Assembly (NCBI RefSeq): GCF_002836945.1
Contig: NZ_NIJM01000012.1
Coordinates: forward strand, 31,885-95,884
Direction of reading: 5' to 3'
Length of the DNA: 64,000 nucleotides
Source: Shewanella chilikensis
GTDB lineage: Bacteria; Pseudomonadota; Gammaproteobacteria; Enterobacterales; Shewanellaceae
Each line of letters starts with the position of its first letter. Within the stretch, counting starts at the first letter, position 1. Positions 17,493 to 28,358 of the stretch are shown piece by piece. A program made the position numbers and the translations under genes. Under the pieces are notes generated by a model. It worked only from the letters and a program-made list of their open reading frames with translations, did not search any database and was not told where the DNA came from.

Positions 17493-18821
<1,329 letters not shown>

Positions 18822-18823
18822 GT

Positions 18824-18849
18824 AAAAAGGCCGCCTAAGCGGCCTTTTT
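18824..18849 (+). terminator. Terminator of purA
   Basis: An 11-bp stem, AAAAAGGCCGC (18824-18834) with GCGGCCTTTTT (18839-18849), loop CTAA, starting directly after the stop codon. Confidence 0.9.
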
Positions 18850-18876
18850 CGTTTATGGGGCTTACACTGTTTGCCC

Positions 18877-18903
18877 TTAAGAATTGGGTTATACTGCCGA
18901 TGA
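18877..18903 (+). promoter_or_regulatory. FliA (sigma-28) type promoter of motX
   Basis: GCCGATGA at 18896-18903 matches the sigma-28 -10 box GCCGATAA at 7 of 8 positions. The 8-mer at the exact 11-bp spacing, TTAAGAAT (18877-18884), matches TAAAGTTT at 5 of 8. It lies about 30 bp before motX, a gene known to be sigma-28 dependent in polarly flagellated Vibrio. Confidence 0.65.
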
Positions 18904-18934
18904 AAAGACAGTCTATTTGTCATCAGGACAGCTT

Positions 18935-19555
18935 ATGTTGCGTATAGCCCTATTACTCTTGTTGGTAACCAGTGCCAATGTGTTGGCCGAAGAAACCAAG
19001 GCCGTGGATATCTACAGCCAGGAACAACTGCTGGAGCTGATTCGCAGCAAGCAATACCTGACCCGGGTCAAAGCCGATGACTGTCAGTTGGTACAGGATA
19101 TTGAGGCGCGCGCCGAAGTGCTCAAGCAGCCGTTGTACCAGTACCTCTGGGGTGAGATGCTTAATTTCGGCATCTGCGTCAAGGCCAATCCACCCAGAGG
19201 AATATCGCTGCTCAGGGATGCCGCCGAGCAGGGCAGTGCCGAAGCCATGGTGCGCATTGCCGAGTATTATAAAGATGGCAAGTTTGTACTGCAGGACAAA
19301 GAACGTTCGGTGCAGTACCTGTTACCCGCTGCCGCCAACGGTGACCTGCCGGCCAGAATGATGCTGGTCGAGCTGTTTGCCAAGGGTTATGGCAGCCCAA
19401 GGGATTATGTCTTGGGGTATCACTGGCTCTACAACCAGGTGTTCAGCGATGAACAGACCCAGCAAGACGCCAAAAGATTATTGCAGCTGTTAGCGGCTAA
19501 AATGCCCGCCAGTCAGGTGGAGAAGGCCAAAAAGGAACATCTGCAAAGCCGTTAA
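18935..19555 (+). CDS. motX: Sodium-type polar flagellar motor protein MotX
   Basis: MotX is part of the T-ring that docks PomAB stators around the polar flagellar motor. The 206-residue protein has a signal peptide (about 1-18, ending NVLA), the conserved stretch YSQEQLLELIRSKQYL and DDCQLVQDIEARAEVLK near residues 45-65, and Sel1-like TPR repeats (about 85-175). The Sel1 pattern alone would be unspecific, but the N-terminal block and the purA-motX-rnr order match Vibrio and Shewanella motX. AGGACAG precedes the ATG at 18935; an earlier in-frame start at 18884 would lie inside the FliA-type promoter. Confidence 0.88.
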   Translation: MLRIALLLLLVTSANVLAEETKAVDIYSQEQLLELIRSKQYLTRVKADDCQLVQDIEARAEVLKQPLYQYLWGEMLNFGICVKANPPRGISLLRDAAEQGSAEAMVRIAEYYKDGKFVLQDKERSVQYLLPAAANGDLPARMMLVELFAKGYGSPRDYVLGYHWLYNQVFSDEQTQQDAKRLLQLLAAKMPASQVEKAKKEHLQSR

Positions 19556-19600
19556 TTAGCTTGTCGCACTGGATGCGACAACGAAAAAATTGGAAATTGA

Positions 19601-22015
19601 ATGATAAAAGATCCTCATTTTGAGCGAGAACAAGATAAGTACGACAACCCCATCCCCAGCCGGGAATTTATATTGGAATATCTGCGCTCGCAGACCTCTC
19701 CCCTGAATCGTGAGCGGATCGCCACGGCCCTCAACATCTCCGACGAAGAACAACTCGAGGCGCTGCGGCGTCGGCTGCGTGCCATGGAACGCGATGGTCA
19801 GCTGGTATTTACCCGTGGCCAGTGTTATGGCCTGCCGGAGCGGATGGACTTGATCCAGGGCACTGTGCTGGGCCACAGAGATGGCTATGGCTTCTTCCGT
19901 CCAGATGAAGGCGGCGATGACCTGTTTATCAACCATGGTGACATGCTCAGATACTTCCATGGCGACAAGGTGTTGGCGCAGAAGGCTGGAGTCGATCGCA
20001 AGGGGCGCCGCGAAGCTCGCATAGTGCGCTTGGTCGCCGAGCGAACCGCCGCTCTGGTGGGGCGTTTCCATGTCGATTGCGGCATGGCCTTTGTTATCGC
20101 CGATGATAAGCGTATTACCCAGGAAATATTGATAGACAACGCCGATCGCAACGGCGCCCGTCAGGGCGATGTCGTGGTGGTAGAACTCACCCGCAGGCCG
20201 GGGCGCTATGTCAAAGCCGCCGGTAAGGTGGTCGAGGTGCTGGGTAAAGAGATGGCACCGGGAATGGAAATAGAGATTGCCCTGCGCAACTATGATCTGC
20301 CCCATACCTGGTCTGCCGCCATCGAAAAGAAACTGCGCAAAATATCCGATGAAGTGCAGGAACAAGACAAGGTAGGGCGGGTCGACCTGCGACAACTGCC
20401 CTTGGTCACCATAGACGGTGAAGATGCCCGCGACTTTGACGATGCCGTCTATGCCGAGCGCAAGCGCAGTGGCGGTTGGCGCCTGTGGGTGGCCATTGCC
20501 GATGTCAGCTATTATGTGCGTACTCAATCGGCACTGGATCAAGAAGCCCGTGCCCGAGGCAACTCTGTGTACTTCCCGTCACAGGTGATCCCCATGTTGC
20601 CGGAAAAGCTCTCCAACGGCCTGTGTTCCCTGAACCCGGGAGTTGACCGTCTCTGTATGGTGGCCGAGATGACAGTGTCGGCGGCGGGTAAGTTGTCCGG
20701 CTACAAGTTCTATCCGGCGGTGATGCATTCCCACGCCCGCTTCACCTATACCCAGGTGGCGGCCATGCTGGAAGGCGAAGAAGGCCTGGAAGAGCATAAG
20801 CCTTTACTGCCGCACCTCAAGGTGTTGCAGGAGCTGTATCTGGCGCTCGATAGCCAGCGGGCCAACCGTGGCGCCATCGCCTTTGAGACGCTGGAAACCC
20901 AGTTCATCTTCAATGAGCAGCGCAAGATAGACAAGATAGTGCCCAGAGCCCGTAACCAGGCGCACAAGATCATCGAAGAGTGTATGATCCTCGCTAACGT
21001 GGCGGCGGCTAAGTTTGTCAAAAAGCACAAGGGTGAAGTCCTCTATCGGGTGCATGAAGCGCCATCCGAGCAGAAGCTGACTCAGTTCAAGGAGTTTCTG
21101 GCTGAGCGAGGGCTCTCCATGGGCGGCGGTCTCGAACCCGAACCCAGTGACTACCAGGCTCTGATGGAAAAAGTACAGGGTCGCGCCGATGCCGAACTCA
21201 TTCAGGTGATGTTGCTGCGATCCATGCGCCAGGCGACTTACACACCGGACAATGAAGGCCACTTTGGTCTGGCGCTGGAGGAGTATGCTCACTTTACTTC
21301 ACCCATTCGTCGTTATCCTGACTTAGTGTTGCACAGGGTGATCCGTTACCTGCTCGCCAAAGAGCGTGGCGAAGCGAGCGATAAGTGGACCCCGGACGGC
21401 GGCTATCACTATCAGCTCGATGAGCTGGATCAGCTTGGCGAAGAGTGTTCCAACACTGAGCGCCGCGCCGATGAAGCCACCCGTGACGTCTCCGACTGGC
21501 TCAAGTGTGAGTTTATGCAGGACCATGTGGGTGACACCTTCGATGCGGTGGTGGCTTCCGTCACCAGCTTCGGGCTGTTTGTGCGCCTCAATGATTTGTT
21601 TATCGACGGCTTGGTGCATATCTCTACCCTGGGCAGCGACTACTTCCAGTATGATCCCATGCGCCAGCGCCTGATAGGTGAGCACTCAGGGCAGATCTAC
21701 CAGATTGGTGATGCTGTGACGGTCAAAGTCGCCTCGGTCAATCTGGACGACAGACAGATAGACTTGCTGATGGTGGACGAAGAGGGCCGCAGCCAGCGCC
21801 GTAAAGGCCGCAGCAAGAGTAAGCCGCTGACCGCACGGGAAAGGGTCAATATTGAAGGAGCCCGCCGCTCGGCCAAGGCACAGAAGCCGGCAGGTAAAGG
21901 GAGCGCAAAGTCTAAGTCCACAGGCGCATCCGCCAAGAGCAAATCAACCAAGGCTGCCGGCAACGCCGGGGCGAAAAAGCCCAAGGCAGCCAAACGAGTC
22001 AAGAGAAAGAAGTAA
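19601..22015 (+). CDS. rnr: Ribonuclease R
   Basis: RNase R is a processive 3'-5' exoribonuclease that can unwind structured RNA and helps in rRNA and tmRNA-linked decay. The 804-residue protein has an N-terminal winged-helix (about 20-85), cold-shock domains (about 85-240), the RNB catalytic domain with [16 protein letters not shown] near 270 supplying the metal-binding aspartates, an S1 domain (about 640-725) and a Lys/Ser/Ala-rich basic tail. It starts 45 nt after motX and runs without a gap into rlmB, as in other gammaproteobacteria. Confidence 0.97.
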   Translation: MIKDPHFEREQDKYDNPIPSREFILEYLRSQTSPLNRERIATALNISDEEQLEALRRRLRAMERDGQLVFTRGQCYGLPERMDLIQGTVLGHRDGYGFFRPDEGGDDLFINHGDMLRYFHGDKVLAQKAGVDRKGRREARIVRLVAERTAALVGRFHVDCGMAFVIADDKRITQEILIDNADRNGARQGDVVVVELTRRPGRYVKAAGKVVEVLGKEMAPGMEIEIALRNYDLPHTWSAAIEKKLRKISDEVQEQDKVGRVDLRQLPLVTIDGEDARDFDDAVYAERKRSGGWRLWVAIADVSYYVRTQSALDQEARARGNSVYFPSQVIPMLPEKLSNGLCSLNPGVDRLCMVAEMTVSAAGKLSGYKFYPAVMHSHARFTYTQVAAMLEGEEGLEEHKPLLPHLKVLQELYLALDSQRANRGAIAFETLETQFIFNEQRKIDKIVPRARNQAHKIIEECMILANVAAAKFVKKHKGEVLYRVHEAPSEQKLTQFKEFLAERGLSMGGGLEPEPSDYQALMEKVQGRADAELIQVMLLRSMRQATYTPDNEGHFGLALEEYAHFTSPIRRYPDLVLHRVIRYLLAKERGEASDKWTPDGGYHYQLDELDQLGEECSNTERRADEATRDVSDWLKCEFMQDHVGDTFDAVVASVTSFGLFVRLNDLFIDGLVHISTLGSDYFQYDPMRQRLIGEHSGQIYQIGDAVTVKVASVNLDDRQIDLLMVDEEGRSQRRKGRSKSKPLTARERVNIEGARRSAKAQKPAGKGSAKSKSTGASAKSKSTKAAGNAGAKKPKAAKRVKRKK

Positions 22016-22753
22016 ATGAAAAAACAGGAACTGGTGTTTGGCATTCACGCGGTCGAGTCTTTGCTGAAACACGCTCCGGAGCGGGTGCTGGAAATGTGGC
22101 TGCTCAGTGGTCGTCAGGATGACAGGGTCAAGCCCTTGTTGGAGATGGCGGCTCAGTGGGGCATTCGCGCCCAGCAGGCGTCCCGCAAGACACTGGATGA
22201 CAAGGCTGAAAGTACTCAGCATCAGGGGATCATCATCCGGGTGCGTCCGGCCAAGGTCTTGACCGAAAACGATCTGGAAGCCTTGCTGGACAAGACGGAC
22301 TCGCCATTTTTGTTGATCCTGGATGGTGTCACAGATCCCCACAATCTGGGGGCCTGTCTGCGAAATGCCGATGCGGCCGGGGTTCACGGCGTCATAGTGC
22401 CCAAAGACAACTCAGTGGGGCTGACGCCGACCGTCAGCAAGGTGGCTTGCGGCGCGGCCGAGACAGTGCCGCTGTTTCAGGTGACCAACCTGGCGCGTAC
22501 CATGAAGCGTTTGCAGGAAAGGGGGGTGTGGATTGCCGGCACCGCAGGCGAGGCCGACAGCACCCTGTATCAGGCCGACCTCAAGGGGGCTCTGGCCATT
22601 GCCATGGGCGCCGAAGGCAAGGGGCTGAGACGCCTGAGCCGCGAAAGTTGCGACACCCTGATCTCTATTCCTATGGCGGGCAGTGTCTCCAGTCTGAACG
22701 TGTCGGTGGCGACCGGTATCTGTCTGTTTGAAGCCGTGCGTCAGCGCCTCTAA
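22016..22753 (+). CDS. rlmB: 23S rRNA (guanosine-2251-2'-O-)-methyltransferase RlmB
   Basis: RlmB methylates the 2'-O of G2251 in the peptidyl-transferase P loop. The 245-residue SpoU-family protein has an N-terminal L30e-like domain and a C-terminal SPOUT knot with motif 1 [17 protein letters not shown] (near 110), motif 2 [12 protein letters not shown] (near 197) and motif 3 [15 protein letters not shown] (near 220). The ATG follows the rnr stop codon directly (TAAATG), so the two are translationally coupled. Confidence 0.97.
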   Translation: MKKQELVFGIHAVESLLKHAPERVLEMWLLSGRQDDRVKPLLEMAAQWGIRAQQASRKTLDDKAESTQHQGIIIRVRPAKVLTENDLEALLDKTDSPFLLILDGVTDPHNLGACLRNADAAGVHGVIVPKDNSVGLTPTVSKVACGAAETVPLFQVTNLARTMKRLQERGVWIAGTAGEADSTLYQADLKGALAIAMGAEGKGLRRLSRESCDTLISIPMAGSVSSLNVSVATGICLFEAVRQRL

Positions 22754-22762
22754 CTGCCGAAT

Positions 22763-23329
22763 ATGGCAGCCTCTCTTGAGAATACGGGCCATGAATTGTA
22801 TAGCAGTGCCGGCCCGTATCTCATGCAACTGCAACAAGGCTATCTGGGTGAAATCTATGGCATGGCGTTCTTCGAGCGCCTCGGTCGGGATTATCATTTT
22901 CAGGTAACCGAGAGCCAGTTAACAGAAATCCACTTAACTGAAAGCCACTTAATAGAAAGCCAAGCCGTGTTTTCTCTACTGTTCAAGGTGGAGCAATATA
23001 CTGCCAAGGCTTTGCTGAAACTGCTGCCTGAGCTGGCGAGTCTGAATGAGGCGTTGTTGGAGCAAGTGCGCATGCAGGCGCAGAAAGAGGTGGACAGTTG
23101 GCTTAAGCTTCCCTGGCATGAACTGCTTGCGGCGTTGTGCCTCTGGGTCGAACCTTACCAGCAAAAATATGCCAAGTGGGCGGATGATGCCGAGAGCAAC
23201 TCTGAGTACGGCGCAGCCTTTCGTCTGTTGGAGCGGCATGAAACCGCCATCTATCTCTACTTGCAGGCGCTTGAGCGCGGTGAAAAGCGCGCCGCGTTAA
23301 TCCTGGAGCGTTTTCTTGGAGCTCTTTAG
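22763..23329 (+). CDS. Hypothetical protein, possibly ferritin-like
   Basis: I do not recognise a named family. The 188-residue protein looks all-helical. The blocks GEIYGMAFFERLGRDY (near 30), KVEQYTAKALLKLL (near 75) and RLLERHETAIYLYLQALERG (near 150) resemble the Glu- and His-bearing helices of ferritin-like diiron proteins, which is only a pattern-level inference. Residues 47-67 hold four pentapeptide repeats of the form [QH]-[VL]-[TI]-E-[SI], coded by a 15-bp tandem repeat. It follows rlmB by 9 nt and probably shares its transcript. Confidence 0.6.
   Translation: MAASLENTGHELYSSAGPYLMQLQQGYLGEIYGMAFFERLGRDYHFQVTESQLTEIHLTESHLIESQAVFSLLFKVEQYTAKALLKLLPELASLNEALLEQVRMQAQKEVDSWLKLPWHELLAALCLWVEPYQQKYAKWADDAESNSEYGAAFRLLERHETAIYLYLQALERGEKRAALILERFLGAL
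22901..22960 (+). repeat. Four 15-bp tandem repeats inside a coding region
   Basis: Units at 22901-22915, 22916-22930, 22931-22945 and 22946-22960 share the pattern CA-STTAAC-GAAAGC with a few changes. The period keeps the reading frame, so copy-number change would add or remove five residues in the ferritin-like protein. Confidence 0.75.
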
Positions 23330-23355
23330 TTGAAAGAGCTCTTCAAGCGCGGGAG

Positions 23356-24099
23356 TTACTGGAAGGTATAGAGCAGGTTGAAGGTGGTGATGGTATCTGT
23401 CTGTTTACTGCCTTCTGGCACCACTTCTGTATATTTGACGTTGAAGCCTATCTTGAAGGCCCAGTCCTGAAACAGGGTGTTTTTATAGCCCATATCCAGT
23501 GCCAGAGTATTGTTATTTTCGCCCACCTCGGCGGTCAGGTCGGCAGTGAAACTGGTGTACTCGTGGATCTTCTGTTCAAACTTGGCCGCGGTCCGTAGGA
23601 TCACATCTTTCTCGGCCACAGGATCCGGCGCCGCGTCAGTTTCTATCGGCATGTTGTATCGGTAACCAGGGCCGACTTCGAGACTCAACTTGGTACGGCG
23701 GGTGCTGATGGCATCGAAACCATAACCGCTGGAAACCGTGTAGATCTCTGTGTAGGAACCGAACTTGTCCCAGATGAATTCACCGCGGCCAAAGATATAG
23801 CCGCCGTTGAGTTTGTAGTTGGACTGCAGTTGCAGATTGTACTTCTCGGCAGTGGTTTTTTCAGAGTCAGAGGCGAAATAGGCCTTGAGGGTTCCTTCCT
23901 GCTTGGCGTTTTCCGTGTCGTAAACCAACTTGGTACGACCGTTGAAACTGCTTGAGTCTGTGTTACCTGTGTTGAGTTGAAAGCCGGCCTCAATCTCAGC
24001 GGTGAAGTCGCTTGGAGGCTCGCGATAATCCGGAGGCACCAAGGCCCACGCCGAAGTCGGTAGCGCAAACAATAACGCCAATACAGAGGATCTTGTCAT
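23356..24099 (-). CDS. DUF481 outer-membrane protein (YdiY-like)
   Basis: A 247-residue protein with a signal peptide (about 1-19, ending SAWA) and alternating polar and aromatic strands typical of a small beta-barrel. The block EAGFQLNTGNTDSSSFNGRTKL near residue 38 is a DUF481 hallmark; the family includes the salt-induced E. coli YdiY. It ends LLYTF-Gln, close to the terminal-Phe signal of outer-membrane barrels. The ATG at 24099 is chosen because it gives a clean signal peptide; in-frame extension to 24171 would not. It faces the rlmB operon convergently. Function unknown. Confidence 0.85.
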   Translation of the reverse strand: MTRSSVLALLFALPTSAWALVPPDYREPPSDFTAEIEAGFQLNTGNTDSSSFNGRTKLVYDTENAKQEGTLKAYFASDSEKTTAEKYNLQLQSNYKLNGGYIFGRGEFIWDKFGSYTEIYTVSSGYGFDAISTRRTKLSLEVGPGYRYNMPIETDAAPDPVAEKDVILRTAAKFEQKIHEYTSFTADLTAEVGENNNTLALDMGYKNTLFQDWAFKIGFNVKYTEVVPEGSKQTDTITTFNLLYTFQ

Positions 24100-24180
24100 T
24101 ATTCTTATGTCTTTTGCTGTGACTGCCATAAATTTAGCGTCACATAATACCTGCTCATGGGGCCGAGGCAAAGTTATTGC

Positions 24181-24209
24181 TTGAGTTTACCGCGGCCTTT
24201 ATGTACTAT
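24181..24209 (+). promoter_or_regulatory. Promoter of the rpsF operon
   Basis: TTGAGT (24181-24186) and TACTAT (24204-24209) at 17-bp spacing, followed by a GC-rich discriminator typical of stringently controlled ribosomal genes. The leader would be about 90 nt. ACCGTAAGGAG just before rpsF places a CCG beside the ribosome site, as in S6:S18-binding leaders. Confidence 0.55.
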
Positions 24210-24304
24210 TTCGCGCCTAATTCAGTCACATTAATTTTCGTTCCTTGCCTCAATTTGGTCTGACTGAGCCAACAACGAGGCTAGATAACCGTAAGGAGCA
24301 CTAA

Positions 24305-24706
24305 ATGCGTCATTACGAAATCGTATTTATGGTTCACCCTGATCAGAGTGAACAAGTACCAGGTATGATTGAGCGCTACACAGGTGTTATCACCGAAGCT
24401 GGCGGTCAAATCCATCGTTTGGAAGACTGGGGTCGTCGCCAACTGGCTTACCCAATCCAGGATCTGCACAAGGCTCACTATGTTCTGATGAACGTTGAGA
24501 CCACTGCAGAGTCTGTTGAAGAGCTGGAAACTGCTTTCCGTTTCAACGACGCCGTTCTGCGTAGCCTGGTGATGCGCACTAAAGCTGCCATCACTGAAGC
24601 ATCTCCAATGGCCAAAGCTAAAGACGAGCGCGATTCACGTCGCAGCGCCGTTAGCGAAAAAGCTGCTGAAGAAACCCAAGAAAACGCTGAAGCAAGCGCT
24701 GAGTAA
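24305..24706 (+). CDS. rpsF: 30S ribosomal protein S6
   Basis: A 133-residue S6 protein, which pairs with S18 on the platform of the small subunit. [18 protein letters not shown] at the start and [21 protein letters not shown] near residue 45 are family signatures. The acidic, Glu/Ala-rich tail after residue 105 is typical of gammaproteobacteria, where RimK adds glutamates. AAGGAG lies 7 nt upstream. It leads the rpsF-priB-rpsR-rplI operon. Confidence 0.98.
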   Translation: MRHYEIVFMVHPDQSEQVPGMIERYTGVITEAGGQIHRLEDWGRRQLAYPIQDLHKAHYVLMNVETTAESVEELETAFRFNDAVLRSLVMRTKAAITEASPMAKAKDERDSRRSAVSEKAAEETQENAEASAE

Positions 24707-24714
24707 GTTTTTCT

Positions 24715-25259
<545 letters not shown>

Positions 25260-25289
25260 TCGGCACTGTTCTAGCTAGAGGAATTGATA

Positions 25290-25742
25290 ATGAACGTTAT
25301 TCTGCTTGATAAAATCGCAAACCTGGGCAACCTGGGTGACCAGGTATCAGTTAAGGCCGGTTACGCTCGTAACTACCTGCTGCCAAAAGGCAAAGCTGTT
25401 GTTGCCAACGCTGAGAACGTAAAAGTTTTCGAAGCTCGTCGTGCTGAGCTGGAAGCCAAGCTGGCTGCCGACCTGGCCGCTGCCACTGCTCGTGCAGAGC
25501 AGATCTCTGCTCTGGAAGCGGTTGTTATCGCTTCTAAAGCCGGTGACGAAGGCAAGCTGTTCGGTTCTATCGGTACCCGTGACATCGCTGACGCAGTAAC
25601 TGCTGCCGGCGTTGAACTGGCCAAAGCCGAAGTACGTCTGCCACTGGGCGCTCTGCGCACTACTGGCGACTTCGAAGTTGAAGTTCAGCTGCACACTGAA
25701 GTAAAAGCTGTAGTTAAAGTAACTGTTGTTGCTGAAGCTTAA
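25290..25742 (+). CDS. rplI: 50S ribosomal protein L9
   Basis: A 150-residue L9 protein with two globular domains joined by a long helix. The N-terminal signature [19 protein letters not shown] and [13 protein letters not shown] near residue 28 are clear. TAGAGGAATTGATA precedes the ATG at 25290; a TTG six bases earlier is not needed. Last gene of the operon, followed by a strong terminator. Confidence 0.98.
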   Translation: MNVILLDKIANLGNLGDQVSVKAGYARNYLLPKGKAVVANAENVKVFEARRAELEAKLAADLAAATARAEQISALEAVVIASKAGDEGKLFGSIGTRDIADAVTAAGVELAKAEVRLPLGALRTTGDFEVEVQLHTEVKAVVKVTVVAEA

Positions 25743-25761
25743 TCCCGGCTTTTACTAGAAG

Positions 25762-25789
25762 AAACACCGCCTTCGGGCGGTGTTTTTTT
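25762..25789 (+). terminator. Terminator of the rpsF-rplI operon
   Basis: AAACACCGCC (25762-25771) pairs with GGCGGTGTTT (25776-25785) around a TTCG tetraloop, then a T run. Very strong intrinsic terminator. Confidence 0.93.
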
Positions 25790-25975
25790 ATGCCTGTTTG
25801 CTGGCCGGGGCCGACGGTTTTTCCCCTTTCTTCTCCGCCTGCTAATGCCAAACTTAAGCACACTGTCACTTACCCACAGTTACTGGCACACTTTCACTAC
25901 CACACTGACATTGATTGAGTATTGGCTATCTCGGCAGTCCCGCTCCTAATTTGATTACCGATAACAACAGAGACA

Positions 25976-26004
25976 AAAACACCCGCCGGGGCGGGTGTTT
26001 TCAA
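25976..26004. terminator. Terminator downstream of the S46 peptidase gene
   Basis: AAAACACCCGC (25976-25986) pairs with GCGGGTGTTTT (25991-26001), loop CGGG. Read on the minus strand it follows the S46 peptidase stop by about 25 nt. The 186 bp between it and the rplI terminator hold no gene that I can see. Confidence 0.85.
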
Positions 26005-26026
26005 GGGTATTGCAGACTAGTGGCTA

Positions 26027-28228
26027 TCAGTTGCGCACCAGTTCCAGCTCTTTGAGCAGGTTGTCGGCATGATCCACTTCATCCATCATCCACAGAATGT
26101 AGCGGATATCCACGTGCACGGCGCGGGTGATGGTGGGGTTGAAGTACCAATCTTTGGTGATGGCTTCATAGGTGGAGTCAAAGTTGAGGCCAACCAGCTC
26201 GCCCTTGCCGTTAAACACAGGGGAGCCTGAGTTGCCTCCTGTGGTATCTACGCTGGAGAGGAAGTTAACCGGTACAGAGTTGAACTCGGCCGGGTTATCC
26301 AGACAGGAGAACAGGCGGCACAACCAGCTGCGGGGATCCTGATACAAGTGCTGCACCTTATGCTCGCCCAGTCGTCCCTGCTTGATGGCATCAAGCAGCT
26401 TCTGCGGTGCATTGTAGGGCTCGACACCTGTGTGCTTGGCGACTATGCCTTCCAACTTGGTAAAGGGTTGCTTGTAGAGCGCATCACGGGACTGATAGCC
26501 ATCGACCATACCATAGCTGATCCTTAAGGTGCCGTTGGCATCCGGATAGACAGGCTTACCCATGGCCTTGTTATAGGCAATGATCGCCTTCATGTAGGCG
26601 GGGCGGGCGATGGACAGCTTACCGGCCAGTTCCTTGTCGGCTTTTTCCTGCGCCATATTGGTGTCGTACAGGGTCACTGCCATGCGAATGAAGGGATCGC
26701 TGCTGCTCTCGAAAGCTTCCGGCTTGGCCTGCATCCAGTTGAGGCGTTTCTCTTGGTCGGTCAACTCGGTCAGGGCATACATGCCTTCGAGCTTGTCGCC
26801 CAGGCTGATTCCTTGCTCGGGTGTCAGCAACTGGTCCATCACGGCGACCCGGTTATCCTGCGCCAGGTAGGCGTCGATATCCATTTGCCACAGTGTCTTG
26901 TCGACGCTGATATCGAAGCTGGAGTCAAGTCGCTTGAGACGGGCGGCGAACATCTTCATGTCACGCTCTTGATAACCCGCTTCGCGCTCGGCATCCGGTT
27001 TTTGGTTTTCTTTGGCCAGGCGATAAAGCTGCTTGGCGGCGCCGAGCAGGGCACTGGATTGAGCGTTGTCAAAATAGTAGCTCTGCTGATACTTGTGCTG
27101 TTGCTCGGTCAGCAGTTGTTCGAGCTCACTCAGTTGCGCCGTCAGCGGCTGTGCGTCTTTATCTTTGGCCAGCCAGTCGCGGAAGGCATTTTCCTCGACC
27201 TGCTTGATAGCGGCAATATCAGTGGCGTGGAAGCCATCCAACAAGCCGTTGAGTTTTTTCATCCGGTTGGCCATGCCGGCCAGAGTACCGGCATACTTGA
27301 TGGCGATATCCTTGTCGGAAGCGCCCATACCCTCAATGGTGTCGATTCTGGCCTGATAGCGGGCGGCTTGAGTCGGGTAGAGCCAGTCGCTGGCGAATCT
27401 CAACTCTGAGGTCAGGCGGTAGCGGCTGGTTGAACCCGGGTAACCGGCCACAAATACGCCGTCACCGGCCTTGACGCCATCGGCATTGACCTTGAGGAAG
27501 CTCTTGGGCTGATAAGGCACGTTATCCTCGGCATAGGCCGCAGGCTTGCCATCCTTGCCGACATAGGCCCTGAGGAAGGTAAAGTCGCCGCTGTGGCGAG
27601 GGTATTCATAGTTATCTATGTCGCCACCGTAACCGCCAACACTCTCGGGTGGCGCATAAACCAGGCGCACATCGCGAATAATCAGCTGTTTGATCAGGTA
27701 GTATTCAAGTCCATTGTGGAAACTACGTACTGAGCAACGGTAGTTGTCGTCGGCTTCACACCCTTTGACCAGCGCCTTGCTGTTGGCCTGGATGGCTTCA
27801 TAACGCGCCAGTGGCTCGGTCGGCAGATTGGCCGTTATCTTATCAGTGACATCTGTGACCGCCTCGGTGACATAGAGGCGCTCGTTGGGGCCGGCCGAAG
27901 GCTCCAGGCGTTGTTCTTTGGCCAAAAAGCCGTCGGCCAGATAGTTGTGTTCTTTGGTGCTGTTGTATTGGATACCCCGATAGGCACAGTGATGGTTGGT
28001 GACAACCAATCCTTGGGGTGAGACGAAACTGGCGGTACAATAGCCGAGGCCCACCACGGCGTTCATGGGGTACTTTCCGAGATCGGCCAGTTGCTCTGCC
28101 GGGATGGCGATGCCGCGCTCACTGAGCTTGTCGGCAATAGAGGGCATTTGGTAAGGTTGCCACTGCCCTTCATCGGCTATGGCGAGGCCAGAGGTCAGCG
28201 CCAAGGCTGCAGCCAATGCATTGCGCAT
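26027..28228 (-). CDS. S46 family dipeptidyl-peptidase (DPP7/DPP11-like)
   Basis: A secreted serine exopeptidase of the S46 family, which removes dipeptides from protein N-termini and lets bacteria live on peptides. The protein is about 733 residues, the usual family length (about 700-720), with a signal peptide (about 1-19, ending AIA). The catalytic His lies in VVTNHHCAYRGIQ (near 77), the Asp in DNYEYPRHSGDF (near 215), and the Ser in TGGNSGSPVFNGKG (near 650). AAGGA is 6 nt before the ATG at 28228, which is preferred over the ATG at 28234. Divergent from dnaB. Confidence 0.92.
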   Translation of the reverse strand: MRNALAAALALTSGLAIADEGQWQPYQMPSIADKLSERGIAIPAEQLADLGKYPMNAVVGLGYCTASFVSPQGLVVTNHHCAYRGIQYNSTKEHNYLADGFLAKEQRLEPSAGPNERLYVTEAVTDVTDKITANLPTEPLARYEAIQANSKALVKGCEADDNYRCSVRSFHNGLEYYLIKQLIIRDVRLVYAPPESVGGYGGDIDNYEYPRHSGDFTFLRAYVGKDGKPAAYAEDNVPYQPKSFLKVNADGVKAGDGVFVAGYPGSTSRYRLTSELRFASDWLYPTQAARYQARIDTIEGMGASDKDIAIKYAGTLAGMANRMKKLNGLLDGFHATDIAAIKQVEENAFRDWLAKDKDAQPLTAQLSELEQLLTEQQHKYQQSYYFDNAQSSALLGAAKQLYRLAKENQKPDAEREAGYQERDMKMFAARLKRLDSSFDISVDKTLWQMDIDAYLAQDNRVAVMDQLLTPEQGISLGDKLEGMYALTELTDQEKRLNWMQAKPEAFESSSDPFIRMAVTLYDTNMAQEKADKELAGKLSIARPAYMKAIIAYNKAMGKPVYPDANGTLRISYGMVDGYQSRDALYKQPFTKLEGIVAKHTGVEPYNAPQKLLDAIKQGRLGEHKVQHLYQDPRSWLCRLFSCLDNPAEFNSVPVNFLSSVDTTGGNSGSPVFNGKGELVGLNFDSTYEAITKDWYFNPTITRAVHVDIRYILWMMDEVDHADNLLKELELVRN

Positions 28229-28358
28229 GTTCATTCCTTATTTATTGTTAGTGTCCGTTTGGATATGAAAAACAGGTGATTGTAGGTGTAAAATTCCTGT
28301 TCTGATTGAACCGGGTTTTATATCACATTTTGCCTGATTGTTGGAGAGTTGGAGATTT

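Noticed and set aside
18884..18934. MotX start at 18884
   Set aside because: This start would lie inside the FliA-type promoter and place 17 polar residues before the signal peptide.
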